This document shows, piece by piece, positions 25,049 to 33,932 of a DNA stretch of 64,000 nt. Source of the stretch: VSJD01 sp964617825 (lineage in GTDB: Bacteria > Verrucomicrobiota > Kiritimatiellia > JAAZAB01); contig CAZTWL010000023.1 of NCBI GenBank assembly GCA_964617825.1, positions 3,991 through 67,990 of the forward strand. Direction: 5' to 3'. Position 1 is the first letter of the stretch. Each line of letters starts with the position of its first letter. A program made the translations under genes and the position numbers. Below the pieces are notes generated by a model. The model saw only the letters and a program-made list of their open reading frames with translations. It was not told the DNA's origin and did not search any database.

Positions 25049-25858
25049 TTACGGCGCTTTGGGCGCCGCAAGTTCGATGGTGTCCTTCATTTGATGCAGG
25101 AGTGAGCCGGCTTGATCGCGGAGCGTGGCATCAATCGTATATGTGCCCGGCGCCAGCGAATCGGTGCTTTGCTGGAAACGATCCACCAGGCGCGCTTCCG
25201 AGCCCTTGACCAGGAATCCCACGGCATTTGTCCGGCTGATGATCAGGTCGTCTTTGCGGACGGCATGCTCCAGGCGGAATTCCATCGGCTGTGGCAGGTC
25301 GTTGCAAACCCACAGGCGATAGACCAGCGGTTGGCCGACCTTCAACTTGCGGTTTGGAATCTCGATGATGATGGCGCGCGTGGCTTCGGCAAAGCGCACG
25401 CCCAGAAATGCCGGATATTCGCCGCGCTGTTTCAGGGCGGCTTCGAACCATAACCCGGGCGCATCGCCGGCGCGCGGATCGACCGGCGCTGCATTCGTTG
25501 CGGCCGTCAGGCTGTTGCTTCCTATAACGCTCAGGTTGGTGGCGGCTGTTGAAGCCGGCGATGTGGCTGCCAGGTCGTTTGTCGCGTCCGCTGTCGCGGG
25601 AGCTTCCGCTGTTGCCGGAGCTTCCGCTGTTGCCGGAGCGTCCGCTGTCGCCGGAGCGTCCGCTGTTGCGGGGACTTCCGTTCCCGCCGTGGTGGTTGTC
25701 TCGGCGGTGGGTGCGACTGTTTCTACGCTAACCGCGCTGGTTTCCGTAGTGGCGGCCGGCGCCGCTTCCTGGGCCATGCCCGGCGCCAGCCATGCGGTCC
25801 ATCCCAAAACGAGCAATCCGATCATTGTTGCGCGCAGCCTGCATGTTTTTATATGCAT
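25049..25858 (-). CDS. Exported protein with Ala/Thr/Pro repeat segment
   Basis: 269 residues from the ATG at 25858, which has GGGAGAAG 5 bases upstream. Signal peptide MHIKTCRLRATMIGLLVLGW ending about GMAQ. Residues 30-100 are low complexity, including APATAEAPATADA repeats encoded by an 18-base tandem repeat. After this comes a folded beta domain (EIPNRKLKVGQPLVYRLWV, RLEHAVRKDDLIISRTNAV, GTYTIDATLRDQAG) that resembles an Ig-like or DUF4384-type periplasmic domain. Probably a periplasmic or surface protein with a flexible stalk. Function unknown. Confidence 0.65.
   Translation of the reverse strand: MHIKTCRLRATMIGLLVLGWTAWLAPGMAQEAAPAATTETSAVSVETVAPTAETTTTAGTEVPATADAPATADAPATAEAPATAEAPATADATNDLAATSPASTAATNLSVIGSNSLTAATNAAPVDPRAGDAPGLWFEAALKQRGEYPAFLGVRFAEATRAIIIEIPNRKLKVGQPLVYRLWVCNDLPQPMEFRLEHAVRKDDLIISRTNAVGFLVKGSEARLVDRFQQSTDSLAPGTYTIDATLRDQAGSLLHQMKDTIELAAPKAP
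25584..25673. repeat. 18-base tandem repeat, five copies, in a coding region
   Basis: Five near-perfect units of the form GCGTCCGCTGTCGCCGGA on the + strand, encoding the six-residue repeat APATAE/D on the minus strand. Copy number is likely to vary by slippage and alters stalk length of the exported protein without breaking the frame. Confidence 0.8.
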
Positions 25859-26039
25859 GATCTTCTCCCGCTGATTTCGGAGAACCAAATGCGTGAAAAA
25901 TAGCTTTAATTTCGAGTATTATGGCTAAATGGCATGAGGACTGCAAGACTTTTGAGTCAGCTTATCCGATCGAATCTGACCGCGGAAAAGGATGGAGCCA
26001 AATTGCCTTTATGGTCTGGCCGCAGGTGGCAATCGGACC

Positions 26040-27119
26040 TTATTGCCCGCCAAACATCTGTTCCTTGAGATCGAGATAATAGAGGTAATCGTCCGGCTTG
26101 ACATTAGGCGGACAGCGGTGATCGCAGAAGGGAATGAACCCGCCGCGTTCCACCAGCGGCGCGAGGGTCTGCAGATAGGCGCGGATGGCTTTGGGGCCTT
26201 TGCCAAGCTCGATCTTGTCCACTCCGCCCATGATGCGGAGGTCCCTGCCGAATTTGTCGAGCAGTTCCGCCGGGTGCGCGCAGCCGTTGACTTCGAAGGG
26301 GAACAGGCAATTGATGCCGCCTTCCAGGAAATACGGCAGGATCGGCCTGACGTCCCCGTCGCAGTCGGTATACCAGAGGTCGATGCCGGCGGCATGCAGC
26401 TTTTTGGCGATTCGCTTGTAGCGGGGCATGACCACGTTTTTAAAAAAATCGACGGAGACGATCGGCCCGTTCTTGAAGCAGATATCCTCCCAGCCGCAGG
26501 CATAATCGAAATCCATGTGCGGCAGGACCTGGTCCAGGTAATCCTCGACGAGCACGCACGAGGTTTCAACCATGTCTTCAACCATTTCGGGATAATCGTA
26601 GGTGGCGTATGCCAGCCCCTCGAAAGTCAACATGTCGCGAATCTTGCCGATCATCGAGCCGCACGAAACACCCAGCGGATAATCCCGGTTGGCGGGGTGC
26701 AGTTGCCTGAGCCCGGCCAGATCGACTTTGCGGGCGGGATCGTCCCGGCGCAGACGCTCGGCTTTGCAGCGTTTCCAGTCGTCCGGGGTTGTGATCGAGG
26801 CTTTGATGAAATGTGGAATCGTATCGTGTCCGTCCTTGGGCGATTCGGCCAGCAGTCCGTCGCTGTTCATCAGAATGCGGGTGGTGGCGGTTTCGGAGAC
26901 GATGCCCGGTGAAAAGACCGGGTTCAGCCAGATTCCGCCGACGGCGTCGATGCGGTCGAAGTTGAAAAAAATATTCGCTTCCGCATTGTTCGTGATGTGG
27001 TTGTCCGCGAACAGCGGCCACTGCCGGAAGTTTTCGTCCCAGTAACCGAATTCCATATTGAAGCAGCGATCCACCGACTGATAGTGCATCTGGCGGTTGA
27101 ATCGGTCCCGGGCGGTCAT
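26040..27119 (-). CDS. MtaA/uroporphyrinogen decarboxylase-family protein
   Basis: About 359 residues, URO-D/MtaA TIM-barrel superfamily, which includes cobalamin:coenzyme M methyltransferases and heme enzymes. Blocks: TARDRFNRQMHYQSVDRCF at the start, DRIDAVGG, FDYACGWEDICFKNGPIVS, LWYTDCDGDVRPIL and RGGFIPFCDHRCPPNV. In MtaA zinc is held by an HxC pair plus a later Cys; here the pair reads TDC, so the metal site is altered or rebuilt. This branch is common in Lentisphaerota-like genomes near glycosidase genes, with no proven reaction. The ATG at 27119 follows GGAAGGGG; another at 27158 has AAAGGA and cannot be excluded. Downstream of the GH4 gene on the same strand, so likely one operon. 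Confidence 0.78.
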   Translation of the reverse strand: MTARDRFNRQMHYQSVDRCFNMEFGYWDENFRQWPLFADNHITNNAEANIFFNFDRIDAVGGIWLNPVFSPGIVSETATTRILMNSDGLLAESPKDGHDTIPHFIKASITTPDDWKRCKAERLRRDDPARKVDLAGLRQLHPANRDYPLGVSCGSMIGKIRDMLTFEGLAYATYDYPEMVEDMVETSCVLVEDYLDQVLPHMDFDYACGWEDICFKNGPIVSVDFFKNVVMPRYKRIAKKLHAAGIDLWYTDCDGDVRPILPYFLEGGINCLFPFEVNGCAHPAELLDKFGRDLRIMGGVDKIELGKGPKAIRAYLQTLAPLVERGGFIPFCDHRCPPNVKPDDYLYYLDLKEQMFGGQ

Positions 27120-27234
27120 GGTCCCCTTCCAAGGCGGACGGCAGGGAGTGATGGGCATAAGCATATTCCTTTCGTCAAAATCAGGATTATGACCGGAACA
27201 TGTTACGGTTCGCCGCGGGTGTGTCGTTCGCGGG

Positions 27235-28566
27235 CTAATCGATGCGCAGGCGTTTAAACTGCGGCAGGTAGTCCTTGTTCTTGTTCAGCATGGCCTGGAC
27301 CATGCGCTTGATCTCGGCCAGGGACAATACCGCCGCCGAGAGCGGATCGTAGGCGATCGCATGGAAAACCTTGCGCGGATCGCCGGTCACGGCCGCGGTC
27401 ACGGCCATTTCCTCGACGGCGACGCTGATATTGTTCAATGCCGCGAGCTGCGGCGGCAGGGCGCCGACAAAAACCGGGCGGAAACCCTGGCGGTCCGCGA
27501 AAACGGGAACTTCCACGCAGGCGTTAGCCGGCAGGTTGGTGATGAGTCCGGTATTGGGCACATTGCCGTTGAACGCAAACGGTTCGCCGCCCATGCGCGC
27601 GTTGATAATGGAGGCGGCGTATTCGAGTCCGCGCGTGAGGTTCAGCGGCTGGGGATTATCCAGCCATTGGCGGATTTTGCCTTTCCAGTTCGATTTTTGA
27701 TTCTGATATTCTTTCAGAATATAAGCATAGCGCCCCGGGTTCCAGCCGGTGCCGTTTGTGCAGTATTTCCTGATCAAGTCCGGGCGTTTACGGAACCACC
27801 AGGAATATTCGGAATTGTGGCCGCTCGACTCGGTCACATAGTAATCCAATTGCAAATACATTTCGTTGCGGACCTGCTCCTCGTTGCGGATTTTGGGATT
27901 CTTCAAGATGGCTTTGCGAATCAGCGGATAGGCGTCGCGGCCCTTCCACTCGTATTTCAGATACCAGGCCTGGTGATTAATCCCGGCGCAGACATAGTCA
28001 ATCTGCTCGGCGGGCGCGCCGATCCACTTGGCAAGCATCTGGGCCGTGCCTTGGACACTGTGGCATAAACCGGTGACCTGGACCTTGGTCTGACTTTGCA
28101 TGGCCCGGCAGAGCATGGCCATGGGGTTGGTATAATTGAGCAGAATGGCGCGCGGGCACACCTGTTCAATGTCGCGGCAAATCGAGAGCATGACCGGGAT
28201 CGTGCGCAGGGCGCGGAACACGCCCGAAACGCTGCGCGTGTCGCCGACATTTGTGTCGACCCCGAACTGCTTCGGAATTTTGATGTCATATTGCCAGACG
28301 TTCACGTCGCCGGCCAGGATTGTGCAAATCACGGCGTCGGCGCCCGCCAGGGCCTCGCGCCTGTCCAGCGTGGCCACAACCTTGGCGGGGTAGTGGCCCT
28401 CGCGGATGATCCGCTCCACGGCCTGGCGGATCATGCTCAGGCGTTCGCGGTCGATATCCATGAGCACCAGTGTGGCATCCCGCAGGAGCGGAAAAGTGAG
28501 CAGATCTTTTACCAGCCCGCGTGTGAATCCGAAACTGCCCGCTCCGATAAAAGTTATTCTGGCCAT
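27235..28566 (-). CDS. Glycoside hydrolase family 4, alpha-galactosidase-type (CHSV clade)
   Basis: 443-residue cytoplasmic enzyme using NAD+ and Mn2+ in a redox-assisted elimination/addition. N-terminal dinucleotide fold ITFIGAGSFGFTRGLVKDL, then DTNVGDTRSVSGVFRALRT, LNYTNPMAMLC and the metal motif GLCHSVQGT, and NHQAWYL. GH4 clades are told apart by the tetrapeptide after this Cys; CHSV marks the alpha-galactosidase (MelA) group rather than CDMP or CNVP alpha-glucosidases, although galacturonidase-like activity is possible. Start at 28566 begins directly with the Rossmann motif. Divergent AraC gene at 28750 across about 180 bases is the likely regulator. The MtaA-like gene follows 115 bases downstream. 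Confidence 0.88.
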   Translation of the reverse strand: MARITFIGAGSFGFTRGLVKDLLTFPLLRDATLVLMDIDRERLSMIRQAVERIIREGHYPAKVVATLDRREALAGADAVICTILAGDVNVWQYDIKIPKQFGVDTNVGDTRSVSGVFRALRTIPVMLSICRDIEQVCPRAILLNYTNPMAMLCRAMQSQTKVQVTGLCHSVQGTAQMLAKWIGAPAEQIDYVCAGINHQAWYLKYEWKGRDAYPLIRKAILKNPKIRNEEQVRNEMYLQLDYYVTESSGHNSEYSWWFRKRPDLIRKYCTNGTGWNPGRYAYILKEYQNQKSNWKGKIRQWLDNPQPLNLTRGLEYAASIINARMGGEPFAFNGNVPNTGLITNLPANACVEVPVFADRQGFRPVFVGALPPQLAALNNISVAVEEMAVTAAVTGDPRKVFHAIAYDPLSAAVLSLAEIKRMVQAMLNKNKDYLPQFKRLRID

Positions 28567-28749
28567 GTGCGTGTCCCTTTCGGTTGGTTGCTGCGCGTAT
28601 CGATAGCCAAGCGCCTATCGCCAATAATTACCGATTCGAACTTGCTGTTTACGTTTCTGGAGAATAAAAATATCACTAATATACTTGATTGCAATGACCA
28701 ATAGTTGATATTAATTACCAAAAAGTGATTGACAATGCGGAACGGAGGT

Positions 28750-29694
28750 ATGGCCAATAAAATAAAAGGCGGAATGCCTGTTGTGGAGTCGCCCTGCGGC
28801 GGTAATTTTGCCGGGCAGCCGGCCGGCGGGCGCCGGCCGGCGATTCTATGGGGGGTCAAGTTTCAGACCGTCCAGCCCATGGAATCGTTTCCGCAATTGC
28901 AGTCGATTGTGGCCGAGCGCCAGGTCGATCGGGCGTATCATTTTCGAGGCTGCTTGCGCGCCTCGGAGCACAATTGCATTTTCAAGTTTACCTTGGCGGG
29001 CGAAGGGCGGTTCCAGGTTGGCCGCAAGAAATTTACGCTTCCCGTCGGCCATGGTTTTCTCTGCACGATCAACGACCCGCTCACGTCCTATTATTATCCC
29101 GAAAATGGCCGTGCACCCTGGGAGTTCGTTTATCTGTCTTTTGTCGGCTTGGCGGCCCGGGCTATGACCAGCGCCTTTGTGCGCCGCTACGGCCCGGTTT
29201 TCCAGCTGAGGACGGATGCGGGTTTTATTCCGGAAATCTTGGCCTGGCGCAGACATGACCGGGATGAGATAAGCATTGCGCCGGCGGAGGGCGCGCGGAT
29301 TATCGCCGCCCTGTTTGCCGCTCTTTCGCAAAGCAAAGTCCGCCTGGACCACTCCGATGCGGGCTTCGCCTTGGTCCGGGAAACACGGCGGCTGGTTCGC
29401 AAGCATCTATATCAGTTCTATAATGTCAAATTGTTGGCCGCGCACCTTGGCGTATCCCGCGAACACTTGGGCCGGGTATTCAAACAGCAAACGGCGCAAA
29501 CGCCCTATCAATATTTACAGCGGCAAAAGATGCTGGAGGCCTGCAGGTTGCTCAAGGAGACGCGGCTGATTCAAAAAGAAGTTGCCGCAAGAATGGGCTA
29601 TAATGTGCCGGCGCATTTTACGCGGGCCTTTATGCGGATTATGCGCCTGACGCCCAGCCGCTTCCGTGAGGTGGGAACGATCCCGGCTCAATGA
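28750..29694 (+). CDS. AraC-family transcriptional regulator
   Basis: About 314 residues. Sensor half with cupin-like strands (ASEHNCIFKFTLAGEGRFQV, VGHGFLCTINDPLTSYYYPE). The C-terminal DNA-binding domain, about 215-310, has YNVKLLAAHLGVSREHLGRVF and LIQKEVAARMGYNVPAHFTRAF, ending MRLTPSRFREVG. Start uncertain: ATG at 28750 has GGAGG only one base before it, ATG at 28774 has AAAAGG 4 bases before it, and TTG at 28729 also opens the frame. It diverges from the GH4/MtaA operon and converges with the GH78 gene, so it probably activates the GH4 side. Confidence 0.82.
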   Translation: MANKIKGGMPVVESPCGGNFAGQPAGGRRPAILWGVKFQTVQPMESFPQLQSIVAERQVDRAYHFRGCLRASEHNCIFKFTLAGEGRFQVGRKKFTLPVGHGFLCTINDPLTSYYYPENGRAPWEFVYLSFVGLAARAMTSAFVRRYGPVFQLRTDAGFIPEILAWRRHDRDEISIAPAEGARIIAALFAALSQSKVRLDHSDAGFALVRETRRLVRKHLYQFYNVKLLAAHLGVSREHLGRVFKQQTAQTPYQYLQRQKMLEACRLLKETRLIQKEVAARMGYNVPAHFTRAFMRIMRLTPSRFREVGTIPAQ

Positions 29695-29778
29695 AACACA
29701 CGGCGGCTGCGTGCCGCGGCTCCATGGAAAACTGACCATCCGGCCTGCGGGTTGCATCCCGGAGTCGCGTGCCAAGTC

Positions 29779-32355
29779 TTATTTCGCGGTCTTCAGCGCG
29801 CTGCTGAACTCGTATGTCCCGGCGCCGATTATTTTGGGTTTGTAGCCGGGCAAAAACACGGTGGCCGTAGTGTTCGGCGGCGCCGTGACGGTCACGGTCA
29901 GGCGGTTGCCGTCCATTTTCCACGCGCAGGCGGCTTTGCCGTAACGCGTCAGCAGCTCGGCGCGCGCAAAAGTCAGGCCGGCGCCGGGATGAGGTTGGAA
30001 GATAATATGCTTGTAGCCGGGCTGGGCCGGATCGAGCTCGATGCCGGCCACGGTGTTGTAAAGCCACTCGCCGATCGCGCCGTAAGCATAATGATTGAAC
30101 GAATTCATGGCGACGTCGCCGAAACCCTGTTCCTTGGTGTAGCTGTTCCAGCGTTCCCACATGGTCGTTGCGCCCTGCAGGACCGTGTACAACCAGGAAG
30201 GATAGGTGGTCTGGAGGAGAAGCTTATAAGCCAGATCCGTGTGGCCGAAACGGGAAAGGACCGGCGCCAGCAGGGGGGTGCCGACAAAGCCCGTTGACAA
30301 GTGCACATCGTGTTCTGCGATATCCTTGACCAAACGTTCGATGGCGTAAGCCTGCTGTTTGCCCGCGAGCAGGTCGAACCCGAGCGCCAGCAGGTAGGCG
30401 GTCTGGGTGTCGCCGGCCAGCCGGCCGTTGGGCGAGACGAATTCGCGGTTAAACGCCGCCTTGATGCGCCGGGCGAGAGCGGTGTATTTGCGCGCATCGT
30501 CCCGTCGTCCGATAATCGCGGCGGCTTGCGCCACGATCAGCGTGGTATGTGCAAAGTAGGCTGTGGCGATCAGATCGCGAGGGGTCTGGCTGCCGATTGC
30601 CAGCCAGTCGCCGAAACAGGCGTCGGTGCTGATGAGGTCCGGGCTGCGTTTCAGGCGCCATGCGACCCAGCGGGTCATCGAGGCATATTGCCGTTCCAGG
30701 ATGCGTTTGTCGCCGTAACAGAGGTAAATGGTCCAAGGACAGATCACACCGGCATCCGCCCAAGCGGCGGCGCCGAATTCCTTGCCATGCAAAATATCCG
30801 GTGTGACGTGCGTAAAGGCGCCATCGGGAGTCTGGGCATCCGCCAGATCCAGGCACCACTTGGTGAAGAATGCCGCCACGTCGCGGTTGAAACAGGCGGT
30901 GCGCGCGAAGACCTGGGCGTCGCCGGTCCAGCCCAAACGCTCGTCGCGCTGGGGGCAGTCGGTGGGGACATCCAGGAAGTTTCCTTTCTGGCCCCAGAGA
31001 ATATTCTTTTGCAGCCGGTTGACCAGCGGGGCGGAGCATTCGAATGTGCCCGTGGCCGGGATATCGGAGTGCAGGACAATGCCGGTCACGTCGGCCGGCG
31101 CCGGTTTGGCGACCAGCCCGGTCAGTTCGACATAGCGGAAGCCGTGAAAGGTGAAACGCGGCTCATAAATTTCCTCGCCACCGCCTTTGCAAATATAATG
31201 GTCGGTGCATTGGGCTTTGCGCAAGTTGGCGGTGTAGAGCGTGCCGTCCGCATGGAGCATCTCGGCGTAGCGGATCGTCACTTGCCGGCCCGCCGGCGCG
31301 CGGACTTTGATCCGCGCCCAGCCTACCATGTTCTGGCCCAGGTCGAAGACGTGAACGCCGAACCGCGGCTCGGTCTGGACCTGCACGGGGATTTCCTCCT
31401 GCAGGCGCACCGGCCTTGACCGGCAGCCTGTCAGGTCTGCTTTGGGCGGGGCAAAGAGCGTGGCCGGCTGCCAGGCGGTGTCGTTGAATCCCGGCGCGGA
31501 CCAGCCCGCCATTTCGCGGCGCGCATCGTAGGTTTCACCGTTGTAAATGTCCGATTTCAGCAAAGGGCCGAACGCCGTTTTCCATTCCGGCCCGCCAGCG
31601 ACGATCGCCCTGGTTCCGTCGGCGTATTCAATTTCCAGTTGAAAGAGCAGGGATAACTGGTTGCCATATACTCCGTGGCTCTTGCCCCAGCCCAGAAAAC
31701 CGGCATACCAGCCGTCGCCCAGGATGGCGCCGGCGACATTGGTCCCGGTCTGCAGTTGATTGGTGACGTCGTAGGCCAGGTATTGGATGCGCTTGGCATA
31801 GTCGGTCCAGCCCGGGGTAAAATAATCCTGCCCGACGCGCCGGCCATTGAGGTAAATCTCGAACAGGCCGCGGGCTGAAACGAAGAGACGGGCCTGGGCA
31901 ACGCTTCGATCCAGCTCGAATTGCCGGCGCAGGAAGGGGCACGGTTGGCTTGTTTCCTTGTCGGCCAAGGGGAGGCCGATCCATTGCGCCTTCCAGTCCG
32001 CGGGTTGGAGCAGGCCGATTTCGAAAGCGGCCGTTGTGCTCCAGGAGGATGCGGCGCCCTGGCGGTCCCAGACGCGGACGCGCCAGAGAACGCGCTGGCG
32101 CGATTTGAGTTTGCGCCCGTTCCAGACGATATCCAAACATTGATCGCCGGCTACCTTGCCGCTGTCCCACAAATCCGGTTTCCGGTCCAGCAGATCCGGT
32201 CGGCTGGCGGCGACAATCTGGTATGCAGTTTGGCGCGCTCCGGGCCGGGGATCGTCGATTTGCCAGGAAAGCCGCGGGCGGGTTTCATCGAGGCCCATCG
32301 GGTTTTCCAGATGTTCGCAACGCAACGATTGGGCGCTATGCAAGATGTTGGTCAT
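29779..32355 (-). CDS. Alpha-L-rhamnosidase, glycoside hydrolase family 78
   Basis: 858-residue inverting enzyme that releases terminal L-rhamnose. N-terminal beta sandwich (NPMGLDETRPRLSWQIDD; WDSGKVAG; LWRVRVWD), a second rhamnosidase N domain (LFVSARGLFEIYLNGRRVG, YFTPGWTDYAKR), then the (alpha/alpha)6 barrel with the general acid Glu in DCPQRDERLGWTGDAQ, and FNSFNHYAYGAIGEWLY-type sequence near 760. The C-terminal beta domain ends PGYKPKIIGAGTYEFSS. No signal peptide, so probably cytoplasmic. It starts 80 bases after nfnB but is a separate function; the rhamnose would be processed with RhaM. Length is normal for GH78. Confidence 0.9.
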   Translation of the reverse strand: MTNILHSAQSLRCEHLENPMGLDETRPRLSWQIDDPRPGARQTAYQIVAASRPDLLDRKPDLWDSGKVAGDQCLDIVWNGRKLKSRQRVLWRVRVWDRQGAASSWSTTAAFEIGLLQPADWKAQWIGLPLADKETSQPCPFLRRQFELDRSVAQARLFVSARGLFEIYLNGRRVGQDYFTPGWTDYAKRIQYLAYDVTNQLQTGTNVAGAILGDGWYAGFLGWGKSHGVYGNQLSLLFQLEIEYADGTRAIVAGGPEWKTAFGPLLKSDIYNGETYDARREMAGWSAPGFNDTAWQPATLFAPPKADLTGCRSRPVRLQEEIPVQVQTEPRFGVHVFDLGQNMVGWARIKVRAPAGRQVTIRYAEMLHADGTLYTANLRKAQCTDHYICKGGGEEIYEPRFTFHGFRYVELTGLVAKPAPADVTGIVLHSDIPATGTFECSAPLVNRLQKNILWGQKGNFLDVPTDCPQRDERLGWTGDAQVFARTACFNRDVAAFFTKWCLDLADAQTPDGAFTHVTPDILHGKEFGAAAWADAGVICPWTIYLCYGDKRILERQYASMTRWVAWRLKRSPDLISTDACFGDWLAIGSQTPRDLIATAYFAHTTLIVAQAAAIIGRRDDARKYTALARRIKAAFNREFVSPNGRLAGDTQTAYLLALGFDLLAGKQQAYAIERLVKDIAEHDVHLSTGFVGTPLLAPVLSRFGHTDLAYKLLLQTTYPSWLYTVLQGATTMWERWNSYTKEQGFGDVAMNSFNHYAYGAIGEWLYNTVAGIELDPAQPGYKHIIFQPHPGAGLTFARAELLTRYGKAACAWKMDGNRLTVTVTAPPNTTATVFLPGYKPKIIGAGTYEFSSALKTAK

Positions 32356-32435
32356 GGCTTGCCTTCCTTCTACTTTCAGGCTGCCCGCGGGCGGCCATCG
32401 GGATTGATTCTCGAAATCGTTCGGAGTGAAAATAC

Positions 32436-33932
32436 TTATGCGTTGGCCAGGAGCCGGTTAATGGCTGCCGCGGCGCGGCGTCCTTCGCCCATTGCCAGGA
32501 TGACCGTGGCCGCACCGAGCACAATATCACCCCCGGCAAAGACGCGATCCAAAGATGTCTTGCCTTCCGCATTCACTATGATGTGGCCCCATTTATCCGT
32601 TTCCAGGCCGGTCGTGGTTTGCTTGATCAGGGGATTGGATTCGTTGCCGATAGCCACGATTACCGTGTCGACCGGCATGATAAATTCGCTGCCTTTGATT
32701 TCCACCGGCCGGCGCCGGCCCGAGGCGTCCGGTTCGCCGAGTTGGTATTTCAGGCACTCCATGCCGGTGACGCAGCCTTGCTCGTTGCCCAGGATGCGCT
32801 TGGCGTTCTGGAGCATGTGGAACTCGACGCCCTCTTCCTTGGCGTGGGCCACTTCCTCGACCCGGGCAGGCATTTCCACTTCCGTGCGGCGATAAACCAG
32901 GTGCACTTCTTCCGCGCCCAGGCGCAGCGCCATGCGCGCCGAATCCATGGCCACGTTGCCGCCGCCGAGGACGGCCACTTTGTGCGAACGGAAAATCGGA
33001 GTATGGGCGCGGCCGAAATCGTAGGCCCGCATCAGGTTGGCGCGGGTCAGATATTCGTTGGCCGAGAATACGCCCACCAGGTTTTCGCCCTCGATGTTCA
33101 TGAATTTCGGCAGGCCGGCGCCGGTGCCGATGAAAATGGCGTCGAACCCGTCCTTGTCCAGCAAAGCCTGGAGCGAACGTGTGCGCCCGACCACAAAATT
33201 GGTGACCAGCTTGACGCCCATGGCCATGAGCGTGTCGATTTCCTTCTGGACGATGACCTTGGGCAGGCGGAACTCGGGGATGCCGTACACCATGACGCCG
33301 CCGGGCTTGTGAAAAGCCTCGAACAGCGTGACGGCATGACCTTCGCGCCGCACGTCGGCGGCCACAGTGATGCCGGCGGGCCCGCTCCCGATCACGGCCA
33401 CTTTCTTGCCGGTGGCGGGCTTGACCGGCGGGATATCCGCGGCGCCCTGGGAGCGTTCCCAGTCGGCGGCGAAGCGCTCCAGGCGTCCGATCGACACGGC
33501 CTGGCCGACGTCCTTGAGCGTGCGGCCCACCGTGCAGGGCGCCTGGCATTGCACTTCCTGGGGACATACGCGGCCGCAGACCGAGGGGAGCAGGCTGTTG
33601 CGCTTGATGATGTCGATCGCCTCCTTGACCCGGCCCTCGGCCAGGGCATGCACGAAAGCGGGAATATCGATCCGCACCGGACAGCCGGCGACACAGGGCG
33701 CGTTTTTGCATTGCAGACAGCGTAGGGCCTCCAGGCGCGCCTGCTCCGGAGAATAGCCGCAGGCCACTTCTTCGATGTTGCTGCGGCGCACAGCGGGATC
33801 CTGCGCCGGCATAGCCTGCACGGGAATCTTCAGGCGGTCCCTGGGCTTGAGCGGTTCGGTCCGTGCGGCGATGGCCTTCAGGCATTGCGCGGCTTCGGCG
33901 GCCAGCGTTTCCTTGGTCGGATGCGCGTTCAA
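32436..33932 (-). CDS. nfnB: NfnB: large subunit of NADH-dependent reduced ferredoxin:NADP+ oxidoreductase
   Basis: 498-residue flavoprotein of the GltD/SudA type. With NfnA it bifurcates or confurcates electrons among NADPH, NAD and ferredoxin. N-terminal Cys clusters CLQCKNAPCVAGCP and CGRVCPQEVQCQAPC bind two [4Fe-4S] centres. FAD site VAVIGSGPAGITVA, NADP site VAVLGGGNVAMDSAR, and the terminal FAD motif FAGGDIVLGAATVI. The likely start is TTG at 33932-33930, overlapping the NfnA stop as TTGA, with AAAGGA 8 bases before. An ATG at 33977 would give a tail that matches nothing. GltD-type glutamate synthase subunit is the alternative, but the NfnA partner decides. Confidence 0.9.
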   Translation of the reverse strand: MNAHPTKETLAAEAAQCLKAIAARTEPLKPRDRLKIPVQAMPAQDPAVRRSNIEEVACGYSPEQARLEALRCLQCKNAPCVAGCPVRIDIPAFVHALAEGRVKEAIDIIKRNSLLPSVCGRVCPQEVQCQAPCTVGRTLKDVGQAVSIGRLERFAADWERSQGAADIPPVKPATGKKVAVIGSGPAGITVAADVRREGHAVTLFEAFHKPGGVMVYGIPEFRLPKVIVQKEIDTLMAMGVKLVTNFVVGRTRSLQALLDKDGFDAIFIGTGAGLPKFMNIEGENLVGVFSANEYLTRANLMRAYDFGRAHTPIFRSHKVAVLGGGNVAMDSARMALRLGAEEVHLVYRRTEVEMPARVEEVAHAKEEGVEFHMLQNAKRILGNEQGCVTGMECLKYQLGEPDASGRRRPVEIKGSEFIMPVDTVIVAIGNESNPLIKQTTTGLETDKWGHIIVNAEGKTSLDRVFAGGDIVLGAATVILAMGEGRRAAAAINRLLANA

